Part shown: positions 20,700 through 32,614 of the stretch, one piece after another
How the letters are laid out: every line of letters starts with the position of its first letter
Position numbering within the stretch: position 1 is the stretch's first letter
Origin: Silene latifolia
Lineage: Eukaryota; Streptophyta; Magnoliopsida; Caryophyllales; Caryophyllaceae
Assembly: GCF_048544455.1 (NCBI RefSeq)
Contig: NC_133536.1
Coordinates: 28,398,152 to 28,462,151 of the forward strand
DNA: 64,000 nucleotides
Direction of reading: 5' to 3'
Program-made: the position numbers and the translations under genes
Notes under the pieces: generated by a model
Told to the model about the DNA's origin: nothing
Databases searched by the model: none
Seen by the model: the letters and a program-made list of their open reading frames with translations, nothing else

Positions 20700-23600
20700 T
20701 GGTATCATTCCCACAGACGATCCAAACTCTACTTCTTCTTCTCGTTGTATTTGGTATTCGATCACCCATGGCCAATCACTCCAACAACCTCGTTCCAAAT
20801 ACCGATGAACCCAACAAACCTCTCATCTCCATATCGTTTCCCACCTATACCAAACTCATCCCGACAACATACCGTTCATGGCGTTTTCAGCTAACCCGCC
20901 TCCTTCAAGGATTCGGATTATTCTGTTTCCTTGACGGTTCAATCCCACCACCACCCAAAACCACCACACCCGCCGTCACTTCAGACAAGCCCAACCCTGA
21001 ACCCGTCCCAAACCCAGCCTATAAAACGTGGTTCAAACAAGACCAACTTATCCTCGGTACGTTAGCCGGTACATTACACGACACTGTTGCTCCAATCATT
21101 CTCGATTGCACTACCTCTCGTGATGCTTGGAACCTTTTAGCTACAACCTACGCCAACCCTTCCCGTGGTCATATCCTTCAGCTCAAAGACTGTCTTAAAA
21201 ACATAACCCACGGCGATAAATCGATCACCAATTATATGCTTGAAATTAAGACTTGCGCTGCCAACCTTGCTCAATTAGGAAAACCCGTCGATAACGAAGA
21301 CATTACGAGTCAAATTCTTGAAGGTCTCGACCAAACCCTTTACAAACCCGTCATCGATGCCATCCGTGCTCGTGACGTACCCATAACCTTTGATGACTTT
21401 CATGAAAAATTAATCGATCAGGAACTACTTGTTAACAAAACCAACAATACTACCACCACCTTCATCCCTTCCGCCCACGCGGCTGTCACTCGGCCCTATA
21501 CCAACCAACCTCGGCAGCACCACCCTACTCCACCACACACCCAAAACCGTCAGCCATACTACACCAACAACTCCACTCGTGACAATTATAACAACCAACC
21601 CAAACCATTTAAGGGAAAATGTCAATATTGTCGCTCTACGGGTCATGTTATCAATAGTTGTCCCGATTTTAAGCGTGACTATCCAAATGTTGTTTTCCCT
21701 CCACCACCACCGCGCCAAACCCGCCCCTACGCTCACACAGCCACCGTCTCACAACAACCCTCGTCCTCCTATCTTATTGACAGTGGGGCTTCCCATCATG
21801 TCACAAATGATCTTCAAAACCTCTCCTTGCACCAACCCTATGATGGACCCGATGATCTAATCATCGATGACGGCTCTTCACTCCCTATCACCCATATTGG
21901 TTCTTACTCTATCTCTACTCCTACTCACACTCTTTATTTTAATAATGTTCTTGTTGTTCCGTCTATATCACAAAACTTACTTTCCGTATCTCAATTTTGT
22001 CTTGATAATAATGCAACCGCTGTTTTCTCACACAATTCTTTTTGTTTTAAGGAAACCTCGACGGGAGCGAATCTGCTTCTAGGGCCGCACCATGATGGCT
22101 CCTATCACTGGCACCCGTCTCCACCAAAACCCGTCGCCAACTCCGCTGTCTCCAATCTTAGCTGCTTGTGGTACAACCGCTTAGGACATCCGGCTTTAGC
22201 AACTCTTAAATTATTGAATTCCGCTTTCAATTTCCGTATTTCCAGTTTCTTGCATTGTAATGCTTGCTTAATAAACAAGAGTCACAAGCTTCCATTTTCC
22301 GACTCCACGTTAATTTCTCACGCCCCACTTGACCTAATATTCTCCGATGTTTGGTGTTCACCCGTCCCTTCACATGACTTGTTTCGTTATTACATTATAT
22401 TTGTTGATCATTTCTCTCATTACTTTTGGCTTTATCCACTCAAAAACAAGTCTGACTCCTTAACGACCTTTAATCAATTCAAAGCCATTGTCGAAAATTA
22501 TTTTAAGAAACCAATTAAACAATTTTATTCCGACAATGGTGGCGAATATAAAAAGCTCACCCCGACCCTTCTTAATGCCGGCATAAATCATCTCACGTCC
22601 CCACCTCACACTCCCGAGCACAATGGTTTCGCCGAAAGACGACACCGACATATTGTTGAAACGGGTCTTACACTTCTTACCCAAGCACAAATGCCACTTA
22701 CGTTTTGGCCACAAGCATTCTCCACGGCCACTTATTTAATCAATAGACTTCCGTCATCGACATTAAACAATGATTCACCTTACAAAATTATTTTTTCTCA
22801 ACACCCAAATTATCAAAAACTTCGTCCTTTCGGTTATCTATGTTATCCATGGCTCCGCCCCTATAACAGTCACAAACTCAAACCAAAATCACAACCCTGC
22901 GTTTTTGTTGGCTACTCTCTAACCCGAAGTGCTTATCTTTGTCTTGAACCTATCTCAAAACGAATCTATACATCTCGTCATGTCCGATTCATTGAAACCG
23001 AATTTCCTTACATTGCACTTACTAAGACCAGCCCATCGACATTACCCTCGCCAGACAAATGGTGCACTTTGACCCTACCCCTGCTTCCTCCCTTCGTCAA
23101 CCCTAACCCCACGGCCACGCCACCACCGCCACCACCTCCTCCTCCTCCTCCACCTCCTCCCACCACCTCACCACCTCCCACCTCGCCGTCCTCACCACCC
23201 TCGTCCTCACCCAACACCAAAACACCCTCCACTTCTCAATCCCCTACCACACCGTCCCTCTCTACCATCTCCTCCCCTGCCACCACCCCACCACCCCCAC
23301 CTCCGCCACCTCCACCACCACCCAGCAACCGTGCCATCACCAGGCTTTGTCACAACATAGTCAAGCCCAACCCTAAATACTTCAAAACAGCTAAAACGGC
23401 CATACTCCCTTCGGCCTATACCACTCCGACAACAACCAAGCAAGCCCTTATTGACCCACGTTGGCGACATGCCAAGACCGAGGAAAACCAGGCGCTTTTA
23501 CGCAATAATACCTGGACCCTCGTACCCAAATCCCAAGCCCCTAATATTGTTGGTTGCAAATGGGTGTTTCGAGTCAAATACAACGTCGATGGAAGCATTA

Positions 23601-24007
23601 AACAACATAAAGCGCGACTTGTTGCGAAAGGTTTTCATCAACGACCCGGTATTGATTACTCGGAAACTTTTAGTCCGGTAATTAAACCAACTACTATCCG
23701 TCTTATTTTAACTATTGCCGTCACACAAAAATGGCATCTCCATCAATTAGACATAAACAATGCTTTTTTACAAGGTACGTTACATGAGTCTGTTTTTATG
23801 ACCCAGCCACCCGGGTTTATTGACCCGGCAAAACCCGACTATGTCTGTAAACTTCAAAAACCTATCTATGGTCTCAAACAAGCCCCGAGGGCATGATACA
23901 CTTCTCTCAAAACTCACCTGGTAAGTCAAGGATTTCGACACTCACTTTCGGATCCATCACTTTTTATATTAAACACGACACACTTAAAATTATTTGTTCT
24001 CGTCTAC
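20699..24007 (+). CDS. Gag-pol coding part of Copia element 1, before the nested insertion
   Basis: In order along the reading direction: a gag domain (NYxSWRFQL-like start, UBN2 type), a CCHC zinc knuckle CQYCRSTGHVINSC, aspartic protease LIDSGASHHVT, the pre-integrase HHCC zinc finger and integrase core with NGGEYKKLTP and TSPPHTPEHNGFAERRHRH, a long proline-rich stretch between integrase and reverse transcriptase with two pure proline runs, and the N-terminal reverse-transcriptase half including RLVAKGFHQRPGIDYSETFSPV. The remaining polymerase lies beyond the nested element at 34126-35085. This is a fossil element; it is not whole here. Confidence 0.93.
20700..20707 (+). other. Primer binding site of Copia element 1
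   Basis: TGGTATCA directly follows the LTR and matches the short initiator-tRNA(Met) primer site common in plant Copia elements. The initiator ATG of gag overlaps it, starting at the last LTR base. Confidence 0.7.
24003..24007 (+). repeat. Target duplication of the nested gypsy element, left copy
   Basis: TCTAC precedes the left LTR of the nested element and recurs at 34121-34125 just after the right LTR. It lies in the reverse-transcriptase region of the host Copia. Confidence 0.9.
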
Positions 24008-25517
24008 TGATGCGTGTTATTTATATAATGTTTTACATCCTTTTTTACACGCATTTCAGAGCTCATTCTTGTAGTTTATGCTACATTTCTCCCTATTTCC
24101 GTCTACTTCCGTATTTTGTACATTATTGCAGAAATGTGAAGAATTCAACGGGAAATCAAGCCAAATCCGTCCCCGAGTAAACTGCATTACAAATGACGTA
24201 AAGGAATCACTTAAGGAACGAGCTTGGTGCGCAATCCAAGGTCCAAAAGACAAGTCCACGAGTTTCAAGAAGTCAAGTAGCAGCTCCATTAGTCGATCGA
24301 CCATCACCCTCGGTCGATCGACCAATGTTCGGTTCCGAAGCTCTTGTTTCTTTGAGGAGCGATCGATCGACCAACCTTATCGGTCGATCGACGACGATTG
24401 CTATTCCAGACGAGAATTAGAAGACCGAGAAAGCGCAAGCCCATGATGCTAGGTTTAGGAAATAAGATGTTACGTTTTTGCTATATAACGTAACATAAAA
24501 CATTCAGTTTATCATCGAGTTTTTTATCACAATTTCACACAGTAACTTTTAGTTTTATTCATTCGAGTAATTAGGGTTTGTAACATCGTTTTAGCATTGG
24601 AATTCTGTTCTTGTTCTTAATCTTTCCTCTGAAATCTCGGTATTCCTTCTGCCCTAATTCCAGTTTATTGTTTTACTTTCATCATTAGTATAGATTTGCT
24701 AGTTAGTATCCCGAAAGCCAATTATCGTATTATCGCTGTTTGTTATTTACTTTAAGCATGAATTCATTAATCGTTATTAGTTTTATTGTTGTTATCACTT
24801 TCATCATGAGTAGCTAATTCTATAGTGCTAGGATGTAGGCGATTTATGGCAAAGGCGGCATTAGATTAGACACGGACTGTCTCGCGTGTTGGTCGATCGA
24901 CTACCATTGTCAGTCGATCGACTGACCTCGTAGGGTTTTCCTTCGTTTTAATTGAATTTAATCTTGTGTTTAACGAATCGAATGCATGCGACCAGTTAGA
25001 TACCTATTTTGTGACCGACCCGTTAGATCGAAAGATAGGGAAAGTTATTTGACCATCAATTAATTCGACTAAACTGTGCTAAGATCGAAAGATAGGTATA
25101 GTTTAGACCGTTATAGTCACTTTTCAGGACGAAAGTTAGTATTAGTGACATTAGGGACCTATAGCGAGATCGAAAGATGCTATTTGTTAAGAGTGGACCG
25201 AGAGGACCTCTTTATCTCCCGCCTTACCTGTGTTTGATTCAGACCGACTTAGTTTGCTGCCGCCAAAGCTATAATGAACCGATCATCCTAGTACCCTTCT
25301 TTTATCTGTTTAAATCGTTTATTTAGTTTATTATCTTTGTTCACTTTTAGCTGTAGACCAATTCAATTCAACCCCCACAATAGTTACCTCAGACTGAACT
25401 TAAATCAACTAAAATTTACATCTGCCTCCTTGTGGTTCGACCCTGTTACCACTAGCCTAGGTTAGTCTTAATAGGAATTATAAATTTTATCTTTGGTACT
25501 CACAACGACGGGTATCA
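24008..25517 (+). repeat. Left LTR of the nested gypsy element
   Basis: 1510 bp, TG...CA ends. It contains three pairs of TCGATCGA palindromes (24293/24314, 24363/24384, 24893/24914), each pair with starts 21 bp apart. The right LTR at 32615-34120 carries the same three pairs. Confidence 0.9.
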
Positions 25518-25522
25518 AATTT

Positions 25523-25540
25523 TGGCGCCGTTGCCGGGGA
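25523..25540 (+). other. Primer binding site of the nested gypsy element
   Basis: TGGCGCCGTTGCCGGGGA lies 6 bp after the left LTR. It is the primer site usually assigned to tRNA(Asp) in Athila/Tat-type plant gypsy elements. Confidence 0.85.
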
Positions 25541-25642
25541 GGCAATAGTCCTAATTTTAGTTGTTTTTATTTTTAGTCTTTCTTAGTTTAAGGGACATCT
25601 GTTCCTTAAACTTTTCTTATATTCTTTTTGTAGTTTCTTCTT

Positions 25643-28600
25643 ATGCGCAGGTCACAGGGTGGAGAATTAGTACCGTTGAACCCTGAGCTTGAAAGATCCT
25701 TGCGCGAGTTGAGACGAACACAAAGGATACTACCGACAGAGGAAGAGCTGAGTACTCTGTCAAGCTATCACGAGAACGAACTGTCAAGATAATCCACCAT
25801 CTTCGCCCGTTTCCACTTCTTCACCGAGACGATTACTTCTCCTAAAATTCCAGTCATGGCCGAGGAAGCAAGTATAGCTAGTTATTCTGAGCCGACAGCC
25901 GATAACTTATATAAGGGGTTCGAGCTACCAGGTGATGCCAAGAAGTTCGAACCAAAGCCTGCCTACATCACTATGGTTGAGAGAAACCAGTTTGGGGGAG
26001 CTGCAAATGAAGATGCAGCTGAGCATATGGAGACCTTTATTGACTACTGCTGTTCCATACCCCCACCAGCTGGCGTGACTCAGGACCAGATCAAGGAGAC
26101 CAGATCAAGGAGACTATGTTCATCTTCTCCCTTCGCGATGCTGCAAGGGAGTGGTATAGAGATCTGGACCGAGCCGTTCAAGGGATCACTGATTGGAATA
26201 CATTGGCATTGGCGTTCTACAAGAAGTACTTCTCTGCTTCAAGGACGATCGCTATTAGAGCTCAAATCACGGGCTTTAAACAAGGGCCAGATGAGAATTT
26301 CCACGAAGCATGGGTCCGATTTAAGAAGTTGGTGCGAACCATACCGCACCATGGGTTCGAAAAATGGAGTTTGTGCAATCATTTCTACAATGGGTTGTAC
26401 GACGATCGAGGGCCATTTTGGATGCTGCACCAACGGAGATTTGTTTGAAAATTTGGGAGCAACCAAGGGGTGGAAGATCATTGACGATCTAGCTACCCAC
26501 AAGGCCGAGTATGGGAATTCTAGAGGGAACCAGAGGAGAATCTGCTGAATCCTCCTCTGTCCGCGCTTGAGGCTCTTACCGCGAGATTTGACAAGTATGA
26601 GCTAGGAGGAGCTTCCAAAGGTGGGATGTACCAAGTCAATCTTTGTGTCGACGGTCCCTTCGTCTCGTGAAAGGTGTGGAGGTGAGGGCCATGTCTCGAA
26701 AAACCGCCCTAGTCCCTTTGAATCTTGTCTTTGCCTTTCAACACTATAGGCAGATCAACACCTACTATGAGCCGAACACCCATCCGAACTTGAGTTGGAG
26801 GAGCCAAAATGTCCTTAACCCAACTCAAGCTCCGCCGCAAAGAACAACCCTATATACCCCCTCATCAAAAGCAACAACAATATCGAAACCTCCTTATGTG
26901 CCGCAGCAGAACAATCACAGACTCAATTTTCCGAGCTCAAGAATCTGTTGCTAAAGGAGTCCCAAGCAAGAGAGGCCGGGATGAAGCCACTAGAGAGCCA
27001 AATTGCTCAATTGGCTAGCAAAAATAACACTCGAGCTCCCGGACACTTACCTACTCAACCGGAACAAAAGGAGACCCTAAATGCCATCACTTTGAGGAGC
27101 GGGTCCACCCTTGATGGTCCTGCCATGGTCGAGGACCCTGTTGAAAAAGATGAGCCGGAAACAAGTCAAGAGAAAGCTTCAACGAACAAATCAAAGGAAA
27201 AGACGTCTGCCAGGTATTTCAGTCGATCGACTGATATACCTAGTCGATCGACTGAAGCACGGGTTACATGAGCTTCGAATCAGACATCTCGGTCGATCGA
27301 TCGAGAAGAGTGGTCGATCGACGAGATCGGCTGCGATCTTCAAGAATTTCGTCCTTTAATGCCAAATAACCTACGAGACCACTTGTTTCGGGGTACCACG
27401 GTCCCGAAGATTTTAGGACAAGACCCGAGTGCTTGATGGGTCGATCCCCGGTCCCGAAGTTCGACCCAATGACGGTTAATGGTTCTCATTTGAGACGGTC
27501 TGAGGAGGGGTCTAGCTTCAACAAAGAGAAGGTGACGGACTTTCAGCCTAAGTCCAAGGATGCCGGCACGCGTGATTTGGAGGAAAGGGCTAAGGTACTC
27601 CTCACAGCCCCATATCCGGAGAGACTCGTGCCGACGAAGGAACAGGTATCTTTCAGTAAGTTTGAGAAAGTTATCCGTAGTCTGAATGTTCAGGTACCCT
27701 TCCTTGAGTTAGTTAACCAAGTGCCCGCTTATACCAAATTTATGAAACAATCGTTGTCCAAAAAGCGGTCACTTGAAACAAAGGCACACCGTCGCACTCA
27801 CCAAGGAGCCTTGCTCATATCTGTCTCATACTGCGCCCCATAAGTTAGAGGACCCGGGTAGCTTTTCTGTTCCTTGCAAAATAGGTACCTTCTCAATTGA
27901 GAAGGCATTGTGTGACCTAGGGGCTAGCATAAGCGTCATGCCCTTGAGTTTAGCTAGGAGGCTTAAGTTGACCCGGTTTGCTATCACGACATGACAGATT
28001 CAGATGGTCGACCGATCTGCGGTCGAGCCTATAGGAGTCCTAGAGGACATACCCGTCCAAATAGGGAAGTTTTTCTTCCCTGTTGACTTTGTTGTCCTGG
28101 ACATGCCTGAGGATGCCCATATACCGATCATCCTAGGTAGACCGTTTCTGCACACTGTTGGTGCAGTTATTGACGTAGGCTCTGGAACTTTGACCTTCAA
28201 AGTTGAGAAACATTCTATCATTTTTGCCCAACCTGCTAAAAAGAAGGATCCCATGTGGCCTGTTACTTGTAATACGGTCTACGAAAAGAAATCGTACTTT
28301 GTGCTTCCCGAATTGCCTGTCCCTATCACTCTTCGGCTTGTGTTAACCCCTCCGCCCCAGATTGGGAGCAAGAAGGAGGTAGAATCTGTTGTTTTAGATA
28401 ATGCAGGAGCTGGTTTGGGGAAGGAAGTATTACAAGTTGTGCCAGCTGTAAAGAAGCCGATCATTCAAAGAGGAGGCCTTGGATACCTAAGCTATGGGAT
28501 TGATGAGGAAGTGGAAGATGAGCCAACCAAGGTGAGACGGTCTGACTTGAATTTCGTTGAACCCAACGAAATTCTTGATTGGGGAGCTGACAAAGTTGAT

Positions 28601-28732
28601 CCGTTGAGCCCTCCGACATTTATCGAAGCTAAGAAGGGTGCAGCTGATGAGATGAGCACCATTGAGGCTACCTCTAGTAGCCAGAAGCCGACGAAGTGGG
28701 CCATACCGTGGTCCTTCTTGATCAACTATTAG
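25643..28732 (+). CDS. Gag-protease part of the nested gypsy element (decayed)
   Basis: Translated pieces match plant gypsy gag (FSLRDAAREWYRDL, WNTLALAFYKKYF, FHEAWVRFKKLV) and, near the end, a retropepsin (DLGASISVMPLSLARRL and IILGRPFLHTVGAVIDV). It is a worn fossil with several breaks. Two palindrome pairs (27223/27244, 27293/27314) fall inside this coding stretch, which is unusual. Confidence 0.8.
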
Positions 28733-30555
28733 TTGATCGATCTCGTTATAAACTTCATTTTATTTGCTTTGTTAAGACATTTTTATTGTTTTTTGTGTGC
28801 GCGAAAACTTCGCTTTTATTTTGTTTGCTTAGGATTTTCAAGTACTTTAGACTTTTTTCTGGGTTTTGCGAAATTTTGGGCGCGTATTATTGTGTACTTG
28901 CAGGTATTTAGAGCTTGTTAGCTCAAATCATTGAGCAAAAACGAAGAAATAAGGAGTACAACAGTACTTTCAGTCAATCGACTGACCATCATGGTCGATC
29001 GACTGAGTTGCGCTTTCCAGGAGCTTCTGTTCCTGTTCATCTATTCGATCGACTGCCCCTATAGGTCGATCGACCGTAGACACTGTTGTACCTGTTCACG
29101 ACCTCTCCCCTGCTGTGTTTGGTCGATTTGCGGACTTAAGGGAGTTTTCTACTCCACTTTATTTTCCGTCAAATTATTTATCTCTTCTATTTTCTCATTT
29201 GTGCACAATTTTACCGTTTCAAAAATTGTTTTCTCAGTCTTATGCGTGGTATTTTCTGTCTTTCAGGCACTCTTATTGGTAGCACTGCTAGCTACTGAAA
29301 CCTCCTAGCTCACGCTGGTTTGGGGAGGTTTCCTTTGCTGCGCTTAAAGTCTTGTGAGTTCCATATCTTTCCTTTGTGTCTGGCCTGTTTATTTTCTCGC
29401 AAATTCCATTTCTCTTTCCTTCATTACATGATTTTGCACAATGGGGACATTGTGCGATTTGGTTTGGGGAAGGGTTTTGCGTCGCATGTCATTTGCTTGC
29501 ATTCACGTTCAATTTTGTTTTGCATTGTTTATTTCATTTCTCTTATATATACAGAAAAATTCAAAAAAAAAATTGAAAAATTTCAAAAAATTCCATAAAA
29601 TGCACGTTTATTTTAGCATATAGGTCGAGTCGGAACGGTAGTATTTCTATGATGATTTTGCATTTGCACCTGTTTTGCACGAGCCTTGCTAGATTAACAT
29701 GTTATTAGTAGAATCGTATATGCATATCTACGAGTTTTCGTTACATTCTTGCTGAACTTGAGACTTGACTTTGATTTTTGGCAAACTACATCATATTTCT
29801 GAGAATTAGAGCCTATAACTGGTGACATTCATGACCGGTTTATTTAGAAATGTGAGTAGTACTCCTTATGAGACATGTTTCCTTAATTTGCATGAATATG
29901 AATTTGATCTACTTAATACCTGTATGCATTCGGTCTGTGGTTTGTTGACACATGTGGTAGAGGTTGCCTTTTCTCATTTTACCCATAAGCTTCACACTGC
30001 CAAAAATAGCCTTTTTGTCCCATTACTACATCCTACATTTAGCCTGTCCCTCGTCAAGCTAGTAGTCTGTGTTCTTGGGATTGTTACTCGTTTTTGGTGG
30101 CATTTGCTCTGTTGAGATGATGATTGGAAATTGAAAAAAGGAAAGAAAGAAACAAAAGAAAAAGAAAGAAAAAATGAAAAAAAAAATGATTCGAAAAAGA
30201 AATGAAAAAAGAGGTTCTGTACTGTTTAAGCAGTCGATCGACTGCCAAATATGGTCGATCGACTGAGATTCGAGGAAGAAGTCAATTCGCATAATTTAAT
30301 CCTTATCTTTTGGCGATTTTTGCTCCCATGTTTCATTTATATCCTATGGGGAGTTTATTGATTTGATAGTCTGGAGATTGTGAGTTTTGTGCTTGCTATA
30401 GCACCGTTTCGCTTGATTATGAGCAAGAAGCTGGATGTTGCCACTTGGTTCCGTTTTGGTACTAGCTTGATCACCTGTACCTCCACTTTACCATAAAATG
30501 TTTTGCCTCTTCTTACCCATACCTGTACCTCCACTTTACCATAAAATGTTTTGCC
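28733..30555 (+). other. 3' non-coding part of the nested gypsy element
   Basis: No polymerase sequence is visible. The region holds three more TCGATCGA-type pairs (28974/28995, 29045/29066, 30234/30255), a perfect hairpin with an 8-bp stem and GGGA loop at 29436-29455, another inverted repeat GAAACCTCC/GGAGGTTTC at 29297-29305 and 29324-29332, and an A-rich tract at 30120-30220. Confidence 0.7.
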
Positions 30556-30559
30556 TCTT
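30473..30559 (+). repeat. 39-bp direct repeat at the duplication breakpoint
   Basis: The same 39 bp (starting acctgtacctccacttta) occurs at 30473-30511 and 30521-30559, period 48 bp. The second copy runs straight into the duplicated Copia sequence that begins at 30556, so the repeat sits exactly at the rearrangement junction. Confidence 0.9.
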
Positions 30560-32614
30560 GTTGTTCCGTCTATATCACAAAACTTACTTTCCGTATCTCA
30601 ATTTTGTCTTGATAATAATGCAACCGCTATTTTCTCACACAATTCTTTTTGTTTTAAGGAAACCTCGACGGGAGCGAATCTGCTTCTAGGGCCGCACCAT
30701 GATGGCTCCTATCACTGGCACCCGTCTCCACCAAAACCCGTCGCAAACTCCGCTGTCTCCAATCTTAGCTGCTTGTGGTACAACCGCTTAGGACATCCGG
30801 CTTTAGCAACTCTTAAATTATTGAATTCCGCTTTCAATTTCCGTATTTCCAGTTTCTTGCATTGTAATGCTTGCTTAATAAACAAGAGTCACAAGCTTCC
30901 ATTTTCCGACTCCACGTTAATTTCTCACGCCCCACTTGACCTAATATTCTCCGATGTTTGGTGTTCACCCGTCCCTTCACATGACTTGTTTCGTTATTAC
31001 ATTATATTTGTTGATCATTTCTCTTATTACTTTTGGCTTTATCCACTCAAAAACAAGTCTGACTCCTTAACGACCTTTAATCAATTCAAAGTCATTGTCG
31101 AAAATTATTTTAAGAAACCAATTAAACAATTTTATTCCGACAATGGTGGCGAATATAAAAAGTTCACCCCGACCCTTCTTAATGCCGGCATAAATCATCT
31201 CACGTCCCCACCTCACACTCCCGAGCACAATGGTTTCGCCGAAAGACGACACCGACATATTGTTGAAACGGGTCTTACACTTCTTACCCAAGCACAAATG
31301 CCACTTACGTTTTGGCCACAAGCATTCTCCACGGCCACTTATTTAATCAATAGACTTCCGTCATCGACATTAAACAATGATTCACCTTACAAAATTATTT
31401 TTTCTCAACACCCAAATTATCAAAAACTTCGTCCTTTCGGTTATCTATGTTATCCATGGCTCCGCCCCTATAACAGTCACAAACTCAAACCAAAATCACA
31501 ACCCTGCGTTTTTGTTGGCTACTCTCTAACCCGAAGTGCTTATCTTTGTCTTGAACCCATCTCAAAACGAATCTATACATCTCGTCATGTCCGATTCATT
31601 GAAACCGAATTTCCTTACATTGCACTTACTAAGACCAGCCCATCGACATTACCCTCGCCAGACAAATGGTGCACTTTGACCCTACCCCTGCTTCCTCCCT
31701 TCGTCAACCCTAACCCCACGGCCACGCCACCACCGCCACCACCTCCTCCTCCTCCTCCACCTCCTCCCACCACCTCACCACCTCCCACCTCGCCGTCCTC
31801 ACCACCCTCGTCCTCACCCAACACCGAAACACCCTCCACTTCCCAATCCCCTACCACACCGTCCCTCTCTACCATCTCCTCTCCTGCCACCACCCCACCA
31901 CCCCCACCTCCGCCACCTCCACCACCACCCAGCAACCGTGCCATCACCAGGCTTTGTCACAACATAGTCAAGCCCAACCCTAAATACTTCAAAACAGCTA
32001 AAACAGCCATACTCCCTTCGGCCTATACCACTCCGACAACAACCAAGCAAGTCCTTATTGACCCACGTTGGCGACATGCCAAGACCGAGGAAAACCAGGC
32101 GCTTTTACGCAATAATACCTGGACCCTCGTACCCAAATCCCAAGCCCCTAATATTGTTGGTTGCAAATGGGTGTTTCGAGTCAAATACAACGTCGATGGA
32201 AGCATTAAACAACATAAAGCGCGACTTGTTGCGAAAGGTTTTCATCAACGACCCGGTATTAATTACTCGGAAACTTTTAGTCCGGTAATTAAACCAACTA
32301 CTATCCGTCTTATTTTAACTATTGCCGTCACACAAAAATGGCATCTCCATCAATTAGACATAAACAATGCTTTTTTACAAGGTACGTTACATGAGTCTGT
32401 TTTTATGACCCAGCCACCCGGGTTTATTGACCCGGCAAAACCCGACTATGTCTGTAAACTTCAAAAACCTATCTATGGTCTCAAACAAGCCCCGAGGGCA
32501 TGATACACTTCTCTCAAAACTCACCTGGTAAGTCAAGGATTTCGACACTCACTTTCGGATCCATCACTTTTTATATTAAACACGACACACTTATAATTAT
32601 TTGTTCTCGTCTAC
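30556..32614 (+). repeat. Duplicated block of Copia element 1 (integrase to reverse transcriptase)
   Basis: This block repeats 21949-24007 with a constant offset of 8607 bp, no net length change and about 13 differences in 2.06 kb by eye (0.6%). It includes part of the protease-integrase region, the proline-rich stretch and the N-terminal reverse-transcriptase half, and it ends at the same TCTAC junction with the gypsy LTR. It is therefore a duplicate of the already nested arrangement, not an independent Copia insertion. Confidence 0.92.

Noticed and set aside
23008-23470. Minus-strand glycine-rich open frames (also 31615-32077)
   Set aside because: They are the reverse of the proline-codon runs in the Copia polyprotein.
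24293-24391. CRISPR-like spaced repeats
   Set aside because: The repeated unit is an 8-12-bp palindrome with 13-bp spacers inside a plant LTR element; this is not a CRISPR array.
30556-32614. Independent second Copia insertion
   Set aside because: It has no LTR, primer site or target duplication of its own, and it ends at the same gypsy junction as the first copy; it is a duplicated block.
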